Positions 1 to 23,206 of a stretch of 64,000 nucleotides of DNA are shown in pieces. Position 1 is the stretch's first letter. The number at the start of each line of letters is the position of its first letter. Where the stretch lies: assembly GCA_002104895.1 (NCBI GenBank), contig MCFG01000012.1, positions 235,001 through 299,000 of the forward strand, in the 5' to 3' direction. The notes beneath the pieces are model-generated. The model had not been told where the DNA came from, did no database searches, and worked only from the letters and a program-made list of their open reading frames with translations. Source of the DNA: Anaeromyces robustus (lineage: Eukaryota; Neocallimastigomycota; Neocallimastigomycetes; Neocallimastigales; Neocallimastigaceae). A program made the translations under genes and the position numbers.

Positions 1-44
1 ATAATAAAATAATAAAACCAAAACAAAAAATATATATATAGCAA

Positions 45-437
45 CTATTTACTTCCACGACATTCCCAATTTGGTATTATATCTGTATCATTATAATAAT
101 AATAAGGTTTTTTAAAAGAAAGCTTATATTGATGACGAGTTTTTAATTCTTGTTGTTCTTGTTGCTCCTTTTGATTATCATTATTTGTATCTTGATATTG
201 TGTATTGTCGTTATCATTTTCAAATTCTTGATATTCATTGTTTCCATATATAGCATTTTTCTTATTTTGTTGTTCCTCAATATCTACATAAGCATTGTTA
301 TTATATCCATAATATTCTTCTTGAACTTCTTCATCTTCATTATCCTGATTCTGATCCGGATATAAGCCACTTTTACGAGAAACACAAAAACCAAATAATG
401 TTATTATTAATATAAAGTAAAGTAAATTGAGTTTCAT
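45..437 (-). CDS. Small secreted low-complexity protein
   Basis: A 130-residue open frame begins MKLNLLYFILIITLFGFCVS, a lysine followed by a strongly hydrophobic stretch and small residues, which is a textbook signal peptide with likely cleavage around residue 20. The rest is acidic and rich in Asn, Gln, Glu and Tyr, with one Cys near the end (WECRGSK), and no recognisable domain. I do not recognise the family. The reading frame stops 44 bases from the window edge. The last codons contain GGAA/GTAAAT, which could be a 5' splice site, so the real C-terminus may lie outside the window. It is divergent from the proteasome gene, with 1.9 kb between the start codons. The product is probably exported or cell-surface; that is inferred only from the signal peptide. 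Confidence 0.6.
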   Translation of the reverse strand: MKLNLLYFILIITLFGFCVSRKSGLYPDQNQDNEDEEVQEEYYGYNNNAYVDIEEQQNKKNAIYGNNEYQEFENDNDNTQYQDTNNDNQKEQQEQQELKTRHQYKLSFKKPYYYYNDTDIIPNWECRGSK

Positions 438-2372
438 TCTTCAATAATAATAATAATAAAATTTAATTCTATTTATTCTATTCATTAAATATATTAATAT
501 AAAAATAGAAAATGTATATAAATATTAAAATAAAAAATTCTTTTTTAAATTTATTTTTTTATTTTTAATTTATTGTTGTATATTTATAATTATTATAAAT
601 ATTGTATATAGAATTAATATATATATATATTATTATTATTATTAGTTATTTTGTGATATAAAAGTATTTATAAAAAGAAGAAAAAAAAAAGGGAAATATG
701 AAAATATTAAAACTTTCTATTATATACATCAATAATTTAAAATACTAATAATTAATTAAAAAAAATTAATTATTTTACTTTTAATCCATATAATAGTATT
801 ATTATAATAAAAAATATTAAATTAATGTGAATGAATAGATATAATATTAATTTAATATTTTAGATAATGTAATGTATATGTATAATGTAACAACAAATAA
901 TTTTTTACTATTAATTAATTATTACATTTATATATCAAATTAATTAACTTATTAATTTATCTTTAAAAAATGTATTCTCCATAATTATTTTAAAAAAAAA
1001 ATTTTTTTGAAAATGAAAGAAAGAAATGATAATTATTTAATAAATGTTATAAAAATCTATTGAAAGAAGAAAATAAATAAAATAAATAAAATAATAAAAT
1101 AATAAAATAATAAAATAATAATAATAAAAATAAGAAGAAAATAAATAAAATAATAAAAATATTGATTTTCTTCTTTTAAAAGATTTATATAACATTCATT
1201 ATTATTTATTAAGTAATATAATTAATAATTCATAATTAAATATTGAATAATAATAATAATATAAATAAAAATTATAATTAAAGTAACAAAGTAATTTTTT
1301 TCAATATATTAAATTAAATTAATTAGTAAATTAATATATATAATTAATGAATACGATAATATAAATTATATTAATAATATATATTTTTTTATTTCTTTTT
1401 TTTTAAAAAAAAATATTAATAAAAAATATATATACTTTTTTATTATATGATTATAAAAAAAATATTAATAATAAATATTTTCAAAATTTAAATTTTTAAA
1501 ATTTAAAAAAAAAAAAAAAAAAAGATTTATTTTGTTGATATTTTTTATAAAATCTAGGTAACAATAATCTTTGAATTTAAATTTTTTTTAAAAAAAAACA
1601 AAAGTAAAATGTAAAAATCAAATGTTTTTATTAAAGTTATTAATCTAGCAATAAAATATATTAATAATTCTGTGACATTCTTGATAATAAATCAAATTTT
1701 AATTCATATTAAAAATAATTATCAAATAAATAAATAAAAAAAAAAAATAAAAAAATAAAAAAAGAAAAAGGAAAAGGAAAACAAAAGATATAATGTATCA
1801 CTCTCAATTAAAAAGTAATCTTTTTTATAATCAATATTATCTATAAAATATGAAAGTTGTTTCAAAAATGTTTATATATTATTAATAAAAAAAAATAATA
1901 AAACAAACCTAGCATATTTAGAATATAACATAAAATAAAATAGAAAAAAGAATGAAAATGAAAATGAAAATGAAAAATGTATAAAGAAAGGAATGAAAAT
2001 TATTTGTATTTTGAAAAATAATTCAATATTTAGAATTGATCTAAAATTTGTTATTATTTATCATATAAATAATACTTTTTCATTAAAAAAATATACATTA
2101 CTAAAAATTTATTAAATTTTGCAATAATATAACATAATACAATTGATCATATAATTTAAATAGTATTATTATTACAAAAAAATTCTTTTTAACAAAACAT
2201 TATCCATTATATTTAACAATAAACTAAATTCTAAGATAATAATTTAATAATATATAAAACTAATTTTTATTTTTTTTTTATAAATTAAATACAAAAATAA
2301 TTGATTCTAATATATATATATATATATATACATCTTTACATTAATAGTAAATAGTAAAATATAATCTTTAAA
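438..2372. other. A/T-rich spacer between divergent genes
   Basis: This is the shared 5' region of the secreted-protein gene (-) and PRE2 (+). It is A/T homopolymer and simple-repeat DNA (AATA and ATT runs, A-runs near 1505 and 1740, a short TA array near 2310). I found no open frame or RNA gene that I could support. Confidence 0.6.
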
Positions 2373-4073
<1,701 letters not shown>

Positions 4074-4635
4074 ACTAGTACTTTATGAATCATAATAAAA
4101 TTTGTTAAAATATCAATCATAAAAAAATAAATCTTCAATATTTTTCAATAAAAAAATAATATAAATATATATATATATAAATCGAAAAAATGATAACAAT
4201 ATAATAATAATAATAATAATAAATAAATAAATAAATAAAAGAATAAATATATAAAATAAAATAACAATTTAAATCAAAAGCAAAATAAATTTTAATATAT
4301 AAAAAAATCGTATATTAAAATATTAATATTAAAATAAAATAATAATAATAATAATAAGCAAAAAAATTAAATAAAAATAAAAAAAAATTAAAAAAATAAA
4401 AACATTTATAAAATTTACATCTTTTTGACATTTAAAATTTCTTTTTAATAATACTATTAATAATTATAAAAAAAATTTATAATAATATGGTCTTATGACC
4501 TTTTTTTTTTTTTTAATGAAAGTATATATACAATAAATTTTGGTAACTACAATTTTGGAAATTTTCATTCATATTTTTACCAATTGTAATGAAAAAATTA
4601 AATATAAAAATTTTAATTGTATTTCATTTTAGCAT

Positions 4636-4706
<71 letters not shown>

Positions 4707-4781
4707 TTAATACATTATTTATGATTACTTAAATATATTATTTTTTTTAAAATTTAAATACAAATAATTTATTTATTTTTT

Positions 4782-4830
<49 letters not shown>

Positions 4831-4907
4831 TTTTTATTTTTATTTTTATTTTTATTTATTGATTCATAAATTAATAATTATATTTATATATATATGTATT
4901 GTAATAA
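4074..4907. repeat. 3' spacer with (ATTT)n arrays
   Basis: The spacer between the convergent 3' ends of PRE2 and EPG5 holds two TTTA/ATTT tetranucleotide arrays, about 4634-4708 and 4781-4858, plus AAT runs near 4202-4230 and 4345. No coding potential was seen. Confidence 0.8.
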
Positions 4908-7900
4908 TTAAATATGATAATATTTTTTAACTGTTGGGAATAATTTAATACGAAGTTGTTCAGCGAAAGATGAAGCATTACGGAATAAAATTAGTAACGG
5001 ATTATCAGGTTGAAGTGCTACAATACTATCAATAGTATCATCCAACCAACCAATATAATTTTTGTCATTAGTATCCGAATTATTATTTTCGATAGGGAAC
5101 AATTTTAAGGAATTAAGATATTTTTCACAATTCCAATATAGTATATCATTTTGTGATGAAAATTTAGGTGATGATAAAGTTGGAGAATTTATACCAAATG
5201 AAGTTGTTGATATTTCTTCTGATATTTCTTCATTATCATTATCTATGTTTGATTCTGATTCCATTTCTGACATAGGAGCCAAATTAATAGTCACCTCTGA
5301 ATTAGATTTATTTTTGGGTCCATCAGTTTCGGGTTTAAAATTAGGGAAAAATTGAATAGTATTAGTTAAATAAATTAAGAAAGAACGAAGATAGAATTGG
5401 AAATTTTTTGTAATACGTGTTTTACGAACTAAACCTAAATTTATTAATATTTTATTTCTAGGTTCTACCCAATTAAATAATGTTTCAATCATTTCCGTTA
5501 AAAACTTTCCAAATTGGGTATATTGTGAAATTTCTGGGAAAACTGTCATAGTATCTGCAAATAAAGAAATAATTAAAATTATATTATTTTCGGAGAATTC
5601 TTTATTATCAGATTTAAAAGCTAATATCCATGCATAAATTTCCTTTAAGAAATTATATACATTATTATAAGGATTTAAACCAAAATTAGATTTATCATTA
5701 TTGTCAATTATATTCATATTACTAATGAAATCATCATTTATGGCTTCCAATTTTTGGAGTCCATAGGTATAAAGAGTTAAGAAAAGACCATGACTCTTAC
5801 AAATATTAATATATTCATTTAATTCTAATTCTGGAACAGTTAAATGTTTAATTACCATTGACCAAGGATTAATATTAGTGGTAGTATTCTTACTAGTTAA
5901 TGCTAAATGTTTTTGAATGCAAAGCTCATTCAAAACCGCCATATATTCAATATTATTGAAATGATGAGTATTTGAAAGAACAGTAATAGGATAACGCGTG
6001 GAAGAAGTTACATAATAGCTAATACCAATCCAAAGCTCGATAAAGAAACAATCGCCTGGTTGACAAATATTCATCAATTGTATAATTTTTTTATAAGCAT
6101 TAGAAAGAACTTCAAATGTAAATTGTTTCATTCCTTCATCATTTTGCATTTCATTAGTATGAAGAACAGCTAAATCAATAAATTCTAAGAAACTTTTAAT
6201 TAACATACCAATTTTTGATATATTGAAATTAATAGGTGTTCCAAAAATTTGAAGTTGCTCTCTTACTAATTGACATATAAATTCGAAAAAGGCTTCCATT
6301 TTCTTAAAAGATTGTTCGGTTTTACGAAGATCATTAGTAATATTATGAGCACCTGTCATAGCCTTTAAGGATGATACAGTAAACATTAATGCTAATGAAC
6401 CTGATGGGTATTTTTTAGGACATTCTTCAATTATTTTCTGATAAAATGTACTATCTAAATTACTCCAATTCATTTTATTAAAACATTTATTATTTAAAAT
6501 AGTGAAATAAGATTCTTGTTGTTTCGATGAAGGCATAATATCATCTGTACCTCTAATTAAATAAAACACGATAGAAAGAAGCATTTCTATTCTATAATCA
6601 ATAGCTTCATTATTATTATTTAATGGAATATTCCAATCCACCATTTCCAATAAACGATTTAAAAATCTTTGAACTTCAGAAGTTAACCAATTAGAACATT
6701 TCCATTTAAACAATGTAGAAATATTTTCATAATTTAGATTAAAATGCTCCCATGAAAAAGATAGGAATCTTTCGTTAATTGAATAAAGAATATAATCAGG
6801 TTGACGTGATTCAACACATTTTTTATAAAAATTCCATACATTTTGAATAGCATTAGTTTTATCCATAGTTGAATTAAGATATTTTGATGTTAATAGACCA
6901 AATGTTCTTAATAATTTTTGAATTTTCGTTTTATGTTCAATATCCCATGCAGTGGGGGCTAGATTTTCAGAACCAAGATTAACTAAAACAATCCATGGTT
7001 GGAAAAGATATTCTACTAATTTCCAATAAATTTCTGTTTTTGGAGTAATTATACCATTATCTAGTAAATTAACAATATCATTTTTATTATTATTTTCTTT
7101 TGATACATCATTATTACTACTATTATTATTTTGATCCGAATTTTCAATATTTGTTTTATTAATTTCTGTTTCAGATACGTTTGTTGAGTTACTATTTTGC
7201 TTTTTTGTATCATCATAATTAATAATTTCTTGAATAATATTCATAGTTTCACGAGTTAATGGACATAATTGACCTTGACCTTGACCTTGACCTTGACTTT
7301 GAATTTGAGATGTCTTTTGTTGTTCTAAACTAGTATTACTATTTGATAAATAAATATTAATAGTATCAGGTATGCCTAAAGAACAATATAATATAGCAAT
7401 TAAATCAAACATTTCATTTAGATACTTTGAGAATATATAATAAAGACGTTCACGTTTATTTCTTAATGTATAATATGAATTACTTATAAAGTATAATAAT
7501 TCAATAACAGTTTCATTATTAATATTTAACTTTATAGAATCTTGTGAATTTAAGTAGCTATCAATTAATTCAATATCACTTCCTATGGATTCTATATAAA
7601 TATTATATAAAGAAGGATCAATTGTTCCATCAATTGAACAGTCTATTAAATATTTAAAGGCTGTCTTTATAATTTCTAATTGATCACCATTATTTTCAAT
7701 AAGAACTTTTAAAGAATTATAATGAATGTCAATTAGTTCTTGTTTTGAACAATGAGTAATAAGTTTAAATAAAACACTTAAAAATTGTAATTTGAGTTCA
7801 TTTGTTGGAAGTGGTTGGGCATGATCTAACCATTCCTTAATATCAAATGTTTCCAATAAAATAAGAATATTATCTAAATTAAAAAGATCTTTTGACAAAG

Positions 7901-10900
7901 AAATTTCATGATAAAGCTCAATGAAACGTTTATCACAAAGGGAAGGTTTGAATAATGTAATAAATAATTGAATATTGCTATTATCTTGTTTCATACGTTC
8001 ATAAATTTTATCAACTTGACCTTTAGATGGAAGAATAAAATGTTGACCAAAATCGTTAATCATTTTATTTACAATAAATGTAGCTGGAGGATAATATTTT
8101 GAAGCTTTCAATAAGGCATCTATACTATAATAAAACATTTGATCAGTCATCTTTTCTAATTCTTGCTTTTTCTTTTCAAATGATTTATCCTTTATAAAAT
8201 GACCAAATAGTTCTTGATCACTATTATTTAAATTTGGCTTATTATCTATATACGTAGTTGATGAATTAAAATAATGTTTTTTAAGAAATACAAGATAATC
8301 CATAATTTCAACTAAGCATATAGTTCCTTTATAAATATCAGAAGAGAATTTAAAAAGACTATCAATTTCCATTTTACTATTTCGAATATTTAAACATAAA
8401 TCCTTTTGAGAATCTTGCATAAGGTATGATTTTTGATAATTATAGGCTAAAATAGCAGGTTGAGAACATTCACGTTTCTTAATTTCTTCTATTTCAGTAA
8501 TATCAGAATTAATACTAATACTTGTATTATCATTGGATTCCTCATTTTCTTTTTCTTCTTTTTCTTCTTTTCCTTCTTTTCCTTCTTTTCCTTCTTTTTC
8601 TTTTTCAGTTTTATTTTCTTCATTATTGTCTTTCTCATCCTTCTCTTTCATATTATCATTTAAAAGATCTTCCCTACCATCATTTCTAATTTTTGCATTT
8701 AAATTCATTATATTAGTAATAATAGCATTATTATATAGATTTAAAGCATTTAATTGGGGATTACAACGACGTTCAATTTGGTTGCGTAAGGTTTCAGTGT
8801 AATATAATTGTCGTAAATTAATCATATATTGGCGATTTAATTGATCCATTTTTTCCATATGAGAATGATAGTGCGTTGCATCATTAGCTAAAACTTTTAT
8901 TTTTTCAGTAAATAATTTATATATTTTATCTAATGCTATAGTATTATCATACTTATTTAAGAAAATTGGAGGCTTTATTTTCACTTCAGGTCCCGATTCT
9001 GGACATTCCTCAATAACAGCTGGAATTTTAGGTTTAAATATTTTACATTTTGATTCACCTTGTAAAATAAATGAATCTGTTAAATCTGATATAGAAGATC
9101 TTCTTAATTGAATAATATGACTATTAATTTTTAATCCTTTTATAATTTTAGAATAATAACTATCCATAAATTTTTGTTGTAATTCAGTAGTATTAACATA
9201 TTCCCACCAAAGATTATCAACAGTATTAAATGGATAAACAACCGTTAAAACAGTTGATAATACTGAAGTTAAATATTCATCTTTTAAATTACCAATATAA
9301 AATTCACCAGTATGAATTTTTGGTTCATTCAACCAAAGATGCATTGCATTATAGAGATGTGCTAATTTTTCATTTAACTTAGTAGGCATAGAACAAGAGG
9401 CATGATATTTTCTACATTCTACCAATTTGTTTTTAATATCTCTTATTAAATTTTCATTCTTTCTTCCAGTACTAAAGAATCGATAGCCATAATAAGGATT
9501 ATATCCTAAAGGTCCTTTCTTTTCTACTTTAGCAAAATAAAGAGAAAAGAAAATTTGTAAGTAAAGTGGCATAAGTTCATGATCCACTGGTAATATTAAT
9601 ATTTCTTTTGCCCATTTATATATAGTAAATTGGCTTAAAGGTTTAGTGATTGATTCAGAAATAATTTTATCATTAATAGTAATATCAGGATTTTCTGTTA
9701 AAAGATGTCCTAGATGCATATAAATAGGTTGTTCACATAATGATTCTGCCATTAAGGAATGGAAAGTATACCAATATTTTGTTTCATGTTTTGGAATTTT
9801 TAAGTTAAATAATGAATCAGTAATAGAAATTATAATATATTTTAAACGATCACTTTGAGAAATAGGATTATTACTATTTTTTGCCAAATCTTCTACCTCT
9901 TGATGAATACCATCAAGACTATCAATGGACTGACCTCCATGTTCAGGATTAATATATATATATTCATTATCATTAAACTTTACATTTTCAAAAGTTTGAA
10001 CAGCATCATTACTCATTTTTTTATTATTAATACTATTATTCTCATTGTAATAATATTTCTCATAAAAGTCTGAATATAATAAATTAATTATATCTTGATT
10101 TCTATGGAAAGCAAAACTAACTTTCGCTAATTGATCCAATAACTCAATGGATTCTGTATTATTAATCCATCCATTATAATTTGAGAAAATAGCTTCTATC
10201 CAAAACAATAAATGACATTTAAAATAATCGAAGTTATAACTCTCCATAAGGTAAGATTCATAAATCATACGATGAACATATTGAATCAACTTATTATTTC
10301 TTTTATTATTTTTAGTTCTTAAATTAAATAGAGTAGAAGATTTGAAAAAATTACCGAAAAATTGAATAAATCGATCTTGATGACAAACTTTTTCAATACC
10401 ATCAGTGAAAATAAATTCAGAAAATATATTAGAAGAAATATTAACTAATGCTTTTTCTGGTCCCTTTTTCATAATAATGTCAAGTAATGGCCAACCATGT
10501 TCTTGGAACAAATTAAATCTATGACCTAAATCAGTATTGGCCAGCATTAAATAAGCAACCATAGGATTATTATTCATTTCATTTCTATATGGCATTAACG
10601 TTTGACTTTGATAGGAAAGGTATTGATTTGAAATATCACTACTATAAACATAGTTTTCAGAATTTTGAGGTAGAGGATATTGGAAAAGACGAAGTTGAAT
10701 AAGTATTTCCCAACACCAATATTTAAATTCATTTACTTTATCTGTTAATTTTTCAATAGTATTTATCATTATATCATCCACAATATCAATATTATCATCA
10801 TTTTTAACATCTTTATTATCGATTAATTCTTTATTTAATTCATTTTCATTATTCTTTTCTTCTATATTTTTTGAAATATCTATATTATCTTCTTTTTTAT

Positions 10901-13467
10901 TATCAGATATACTCTTATTTGGGAAGAAATATTTCGAAGAATAATTAATAGTGTTTATTGTGGTATTTACAATAGTTTCAAATGATTCATTAATAATTGA
11001 TAGTGTATTATGCAAACCACTTTTATTTTCATATTCTTTTTCAATTTTTAATGCTGTATTTATCAATATATAAGCTAATTTACGATGTACAGATATAGGT
11101 AAAAATAAACTAGTACTATTTAAATTACTTTCTTTTGGTATATACATAGATGATGTTAAAGATATTACAGGCTCCTTTTTACTTTTTAAATAGTCTTCTT
11201 TTAGATTTTCAGATGAATTTGGCAAATTTAAATTATGTGAAGTTGAATGATCATCTAATAAAATATCACCAGCTGTATCATTATTATTTCCACTACTACT
11301 ACCATTTAATAATTCATCTAACTTTGAATCTGTAAGATCTTCATCATTCAAAAGTGCATCTACATCAAAGTCATCATCATCATTTCCACCGTCATCATGA
11401 TTCTTATTACCAATATTATTTTCTTCATCATCATCTTTTATTGGATAACCTAAATTTAAATTTTGAATAACAAATTGTGAAAATTTAAAACGATCACTAT
11501 CAATAGATTGAGTTAAAAATGATTCTAGTATAGCCAATTCTTCCAAATTAATTTGATATTTATAAAGTGGCAATGATTTAAAAAGATAAATACTCATGGA
11601 ACCAATGGATTTATAATTTTGGTTTACTAAACGTAAAAGGAAAGCAATAAGGGGTGGATGTTGATCACAAAGACAAACAAAGTAATCTAATGTTATTTTA
11701 TACATATCTTCACGATAGTTATTATTTATATATGAAATATCAAAGATAACAAAAAGAACAACATTCATTAACTTTATCATAAGTAATTCTTCTGCATTAT
11801 ATATCATTTGAGATAATTCCTTATTATATTTTCCAAATTTTTTATGACGAGATAATGCTAAACTAACCAAACAGCGAACAATAGAAAGAGCTTCATTTGG
11901 ATTTTCTTCAAATGGTCTATTGAAATTATTAATGAAATCAGAATTACTTAAAATTGTATAAATGGAATGTTCCAGTTTTTCATTTAAAAGTTTTACAAAA
12001 TCATTTGTAGATAATTTAAAATGGAAAATACAACCTAAAATATTCCAACATGACATAGTGGACATAGCATGAAATGGAATATCTACTAAATATTGCCAAA
12101 TATCTGCATTTGGACAATCCATGAAAATTCTAAATGATTTTAATATAAAACCATCAATTTCATTTTGAATTTTAGTTTTAATATAACCATTTGATATTTC
12201 ATCTTCATCAAGTAATAAATCAGGATGTTTACTATTATTATTTTGATCTATTTTAGTTTGACTATTATTATTATTATTATTGTTATTACTGTTATTATTA
12301 TTTTTTTTATTAGTTTTTACCTCTTTGTTAAATTTTAATATAGATTCAAAAGTTTCACCATAAAAAACAGTAATACGTGAAAGAATATATCCCAATTTTT
12401 TCACTAAAAGAGGATATAAATGTACATTAAAAGTATGAAATGAATTCTTTAAAATATCTAGTAAAAGATTAGAAACAGAAATGATTTTAAGTATATATTG
12501 ATTGGCATGAATAATATGTCCATTAGAATAATTATCTTTATAATTAACAATCATACAATTAACAAATCCATAATAATGATCTAATACATTAAATTGACTA
12601 AGAAGTGAAAGATAATCATCTTCAGTAATATAAGAGAGATTTATTGGACCTTCAAAATTAATCTCTCTAATAACTTCCCAATTTCCTTGGATTTCTAATT
12701 GTTTGAAACTTTCTTCTAACAATTTTTCATGTTCCAATTTTTGATCATGAATTTCTTTTATTTCTTCTACTGGTAATAAAAAGGTATTCAAACGAGTAAT
12801 AAATTCATTTATACATTGATCATTCCAAGATTTATTATTATATGAAACTTGAATGAAGTGAGAGCCCCAAGAACTAATATTTTTTGTTCTTAAAGCTTGT
12901 AAAAGAATAAATTGATGAAGATTAAAATCATCTAAAGTTAAAAGGCAAGCAACTAATTGACTAATCCATTTTTTAAGATTTTTCAAAAAAGTAGATATAG
13001 TACATTTTGTAGTTTTACTTTTGACTTTAAAATCTTTTGTTATATATATGTTATTAATATTGATATCTATAGTATCAGATTCATCTTGATTTTCATTTGT
13101 TTCTGTTATAGAATTTACTTTATTATTATCTTCTTTTCCTTCTCCTTCTTCTTTAAAATTATCATTAATACTTTCATTCATCGATTCAAATATTTCTTGT
13201 GTAAATTCATGATCTTTATATTTCCTTACAAAATGAAATAAAATATTTAAATATTTCTTCATTTTTTCAATTGTTAAAGTTTTAGGATCCTTTGAGTTAT
13301 CTTGCTCTTTTTCATCTATTAATTTATCATTATTTTTAATGTTGTTTTCTTTATCACACTCCTTATTATTTTGAGTTGAATTATCACTATTACTTGAATT
13401 ATTATTAGAGTTTTTATTATTATTATTAGTTTCTTGTTTCTTTTTATCTTCTTGATTATTACTATCA

Positions 13468-13499
<32 letters not shown>

Positions 13500-16426
13500 T
13501 GTTTCTTGTTTCTTTTGATCTTCTTTATTATTTTTATTAGTATTATCCTGGCTTTTATTTGAACTTGTATTTACATTTGTACTTTTATCTGTATCTTTAT
13601 TTGCTTTTGAATTATTAATATTATTAGTATTATTAGTATTATCTGTTGTTCCAACCTTTTTAATATCTTCCTTTTTATTATCTTCCTTTTTATTATCTTT
13701 TACAATGCTATCTTTTTCTTTATTATTTTCTTTGTTTTTAGTTTCGTTCTTAACATTTTTATCTTTATTTTCGGCTTTATTCTTATCATTAACAAAAGAA
13801 TAATATATTAATTCATAAAGATAATTATCAATCCATTTTTTCTCTTCCTCAACTTTAAATTGTAAATCTGAAAGTTGATTCAAAAGATCAATAAATTCTT
13901 TAAATCCATCAGAAAGATGTGTCATTACTTCTTCATCAATAGAAGTTAATTCCGTAACATATTGAAATGAAAATCGTACTCCATCACCACAAGTACGACT
14001 GATATTTTTCAAAATTTGTTCAAATTTCCATGAATTACTAATATTTTGATTTATTTCTAATATTTTACGATTAACAAGTGACTTTGATGTTTGAAATTCA
14101 TAAATTAAATCTTCATAATTTTTAATATGATTATAAAAATTAGAGTTTAATTTTTCCATTTGTTTTCTAAATATTTTAACTTTTTGTTCATGGTTCATCA
14201 TTTCTTTATTATTAAACATTGTACTAAGTTGAGGTTCAGTTAATGAATATGTATAAAGTTTATTAATTTCCTCTTTATTATAAATAATTTCTTTTTTCTT
14301 TTTATGTTTATTTTGTTTTTGATCCTCTGCCTCTTCATTCATATAGAATAATATACTTTCTGAAGGAGCTGATGGAACAAAAACAAAATCTTGATCATTA
14401 TTTAAATATTCAGCAGGAAAAACTGATGTCATTGGTGCTGTTGGGTATTGAGCATTATATACATTCATTAAATTATTAATTTCATTAATAACATTAGTAT
14501 TATCTTCATGAATACGAATATCAGATACTTTTGGTGAAATATCTAAACTTGGATATATATTGGTATAAGATGTTTGAGTTAATAATGATGGTGTATTAAT
14601 TTTAATATTATCATTATTTATAATAGAATTTGTGGTGGTAACATTTGATTGTAAATTTTCTTTATACTCTGAAATTTCTTCTTGATTATTTTCTGATGAA
14701 ATTTCTTCAATAAGAACTTTATTTTTTACCTCTTCCTGTTTTTGTTTTTTTTCTTCAGAATCTTCAGGTTTTAATGGTACTTGATTTGGATCTTTATTAA
14801 TATTTTCATCTTCTTTTTATATATAAAAATGTATATATATAAAAATATAAAATAATTAATAATTTAAATAAACTAATTAATTACGAATATATAACAATAA
14901 TAAATCAATATATAAAAATAAAAAATAAAAAAAAAAAAAAAAAGAAAAAAAAAAAAAAAAACCCAAATTCTAATCTTACTGTCTTTAATTTCTTTATCTT
15001 TTATATTACTATTATTATCGTTAATAATATTTTCCTCATTAATAATTCTACTATCAATATTGTCATTATTATTTTTTAAAATATTTTCATTATTTTTCAC
15101 TATCTGTTCCTCTTTAATGTTTTTATTATCATTATTATTATCTTTTATAACACTATCTTTTTTTTTCTCATTTTCTTCTTTAATATCTTTATTATTAACA
15201 ATATCATCATTATTATCATCTACTCTTATTTCATCTTTATTATCTCTATTATCATTACTTGATGATTCATTTTTATTAACATCCTTTTCTTTATCTTTAT
15301 TATCAGATGAATCTATAGTTTTTATCTCATCAGTATTATTTTCTGTCGATTTTTCTGATAATGTTTTTTTCTCTTCATCTTTTATATTATTGTTTTTAAT
15401 ATTATTGTCATTTTCCATATTATTATTTTTAATATTTTCCTTATTATTTATATCATTATTCTTATCTTTAACCTCATTATTTTTTTCATTTTTTATATCT
15501 TCACTTTTATTCTCTCTGATATTATTATCAATTTTATTATTTTCATTTTTGACTTGTTCTTTTTCTCCTTCATTATTAGTTAATATTTCATTATTGATTT
15601 GTTTTGTTTTATTTGCCTGGGACGATGAAGGTGACTGAATAAGATTTGAAGTATTATCATTAAAGTTTATTTTTTCTTGAGTTTGATTTATTGTATCATT
15701 ATCATTTTTATTATTTTCTTGATTATCATTTTGAATTTTATCCTTTTTATTTTCAGCATTATCTTTTGATAATTTTTCAACTTCAATTTTTTCTTTTTTC
15801 TCCTTTTCTTCTGATTTATTACTTTGAATATTATTATTTAATAAATCATCCAAATTATCTATTGAAATATTTTCTTCATTTAATATATTTTCTAATAATG
15901 AATCATCCAAATCCTTATATATATCTGAATCTAAATCTAAATCTAAATCTAAATCCTTCTCTTTATCTTTATTTTCATTATCAGTATTACCTTTTTCTTT
16001 TTCATTTTCTTTTCCTTTAACAATTTTTGATGTACTATCATTATTTTTCTCCTTTTCACTTAACTCTTTTGACATATTACTTTGGTCATTAATAATATTA
16101 TCGCTATTAGTAATATTTTCTTTTTCTTTTTCTTTTATTGTAGCAGATGTTGAGGATAATGGTTGCTGTTGATGCTCAGTGTTGGTCTTTTCATTTTCAC
16201 TATTTTTGTTTGTCGCTTCTTCCAAAATATTTTTTGGAGGACTTGGTAAAGAATAAAGTTCATTAATTAAATCAGGGGATTCTGTATATTGATATTTTAA
16301 ATCATTTTCTTCTAAAATATTATTATTATTATTATTATTGTTATTGTTATTATTATCTACCTTTGCTAAACTTTCCTTTTTACTAGATTTCTCCTTTTTT
16401 TTTTGTTTCTCTCTTTGAATCTCCAT
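4908..16426 (-). CDS. EPG5: EPG5-like autophagosome tethering protein
   Basis: Two exons, 16426-14980 and 14812-4908, join in phase across a 167-nt intron (GTAAGATT...AAAAAG) to give about 3783 residues, against about 2580 in human EPG5. Exon 1 and the start of exon 2 are low-complexity Asn/Lys/Glu/Asp sequence with LD repeats. The helical body begins after about residue 680. Blocks that resemble animal EPG5 in order include SIYLFKSLPLY (about 1553), HELMPLYLQIFFSLYF (about 2225), a QPWIVLV block (about 3086) and VPELELNEY (about 3473). In animals EPG5 is a Rab7 effector that binds LC3 and tethers autophagosomes to late endosomes and lysosomes. DFVFV at about 624-628, after acidic residues, fits an Atg8-interacting motif. 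Poly-Asn and poly-Lys/Glu insertions interrupt the body. A separate upstream gene is an alternative reading of exon 1, but the phase agreement and the absence of any ATG between favour one gene. Confidence 0.85.

Positions 16427-23206
<6,780 letters not shown>

Noticed and set aside
4908-14468. First thought: CCR4-NOT scaffold NOT1, because of size and helical character
   Set aside because: No NOT1 MIF4G, CAF1-binding or C-terminal Not1 motifs are visible; blocks such as SIYLFKSLPLY and VPELELNEY fit EPG5.
15060-15638. Plus-strand Ser/Leu-rich frame opposite EPG5 exon 1, and similar ones at 15691-16020, 8460-8802, 12957-13241 and 5062-5355
   Set aside because: They are antisense images of low-complexity or coding EPG5 sequence on the minus strand.
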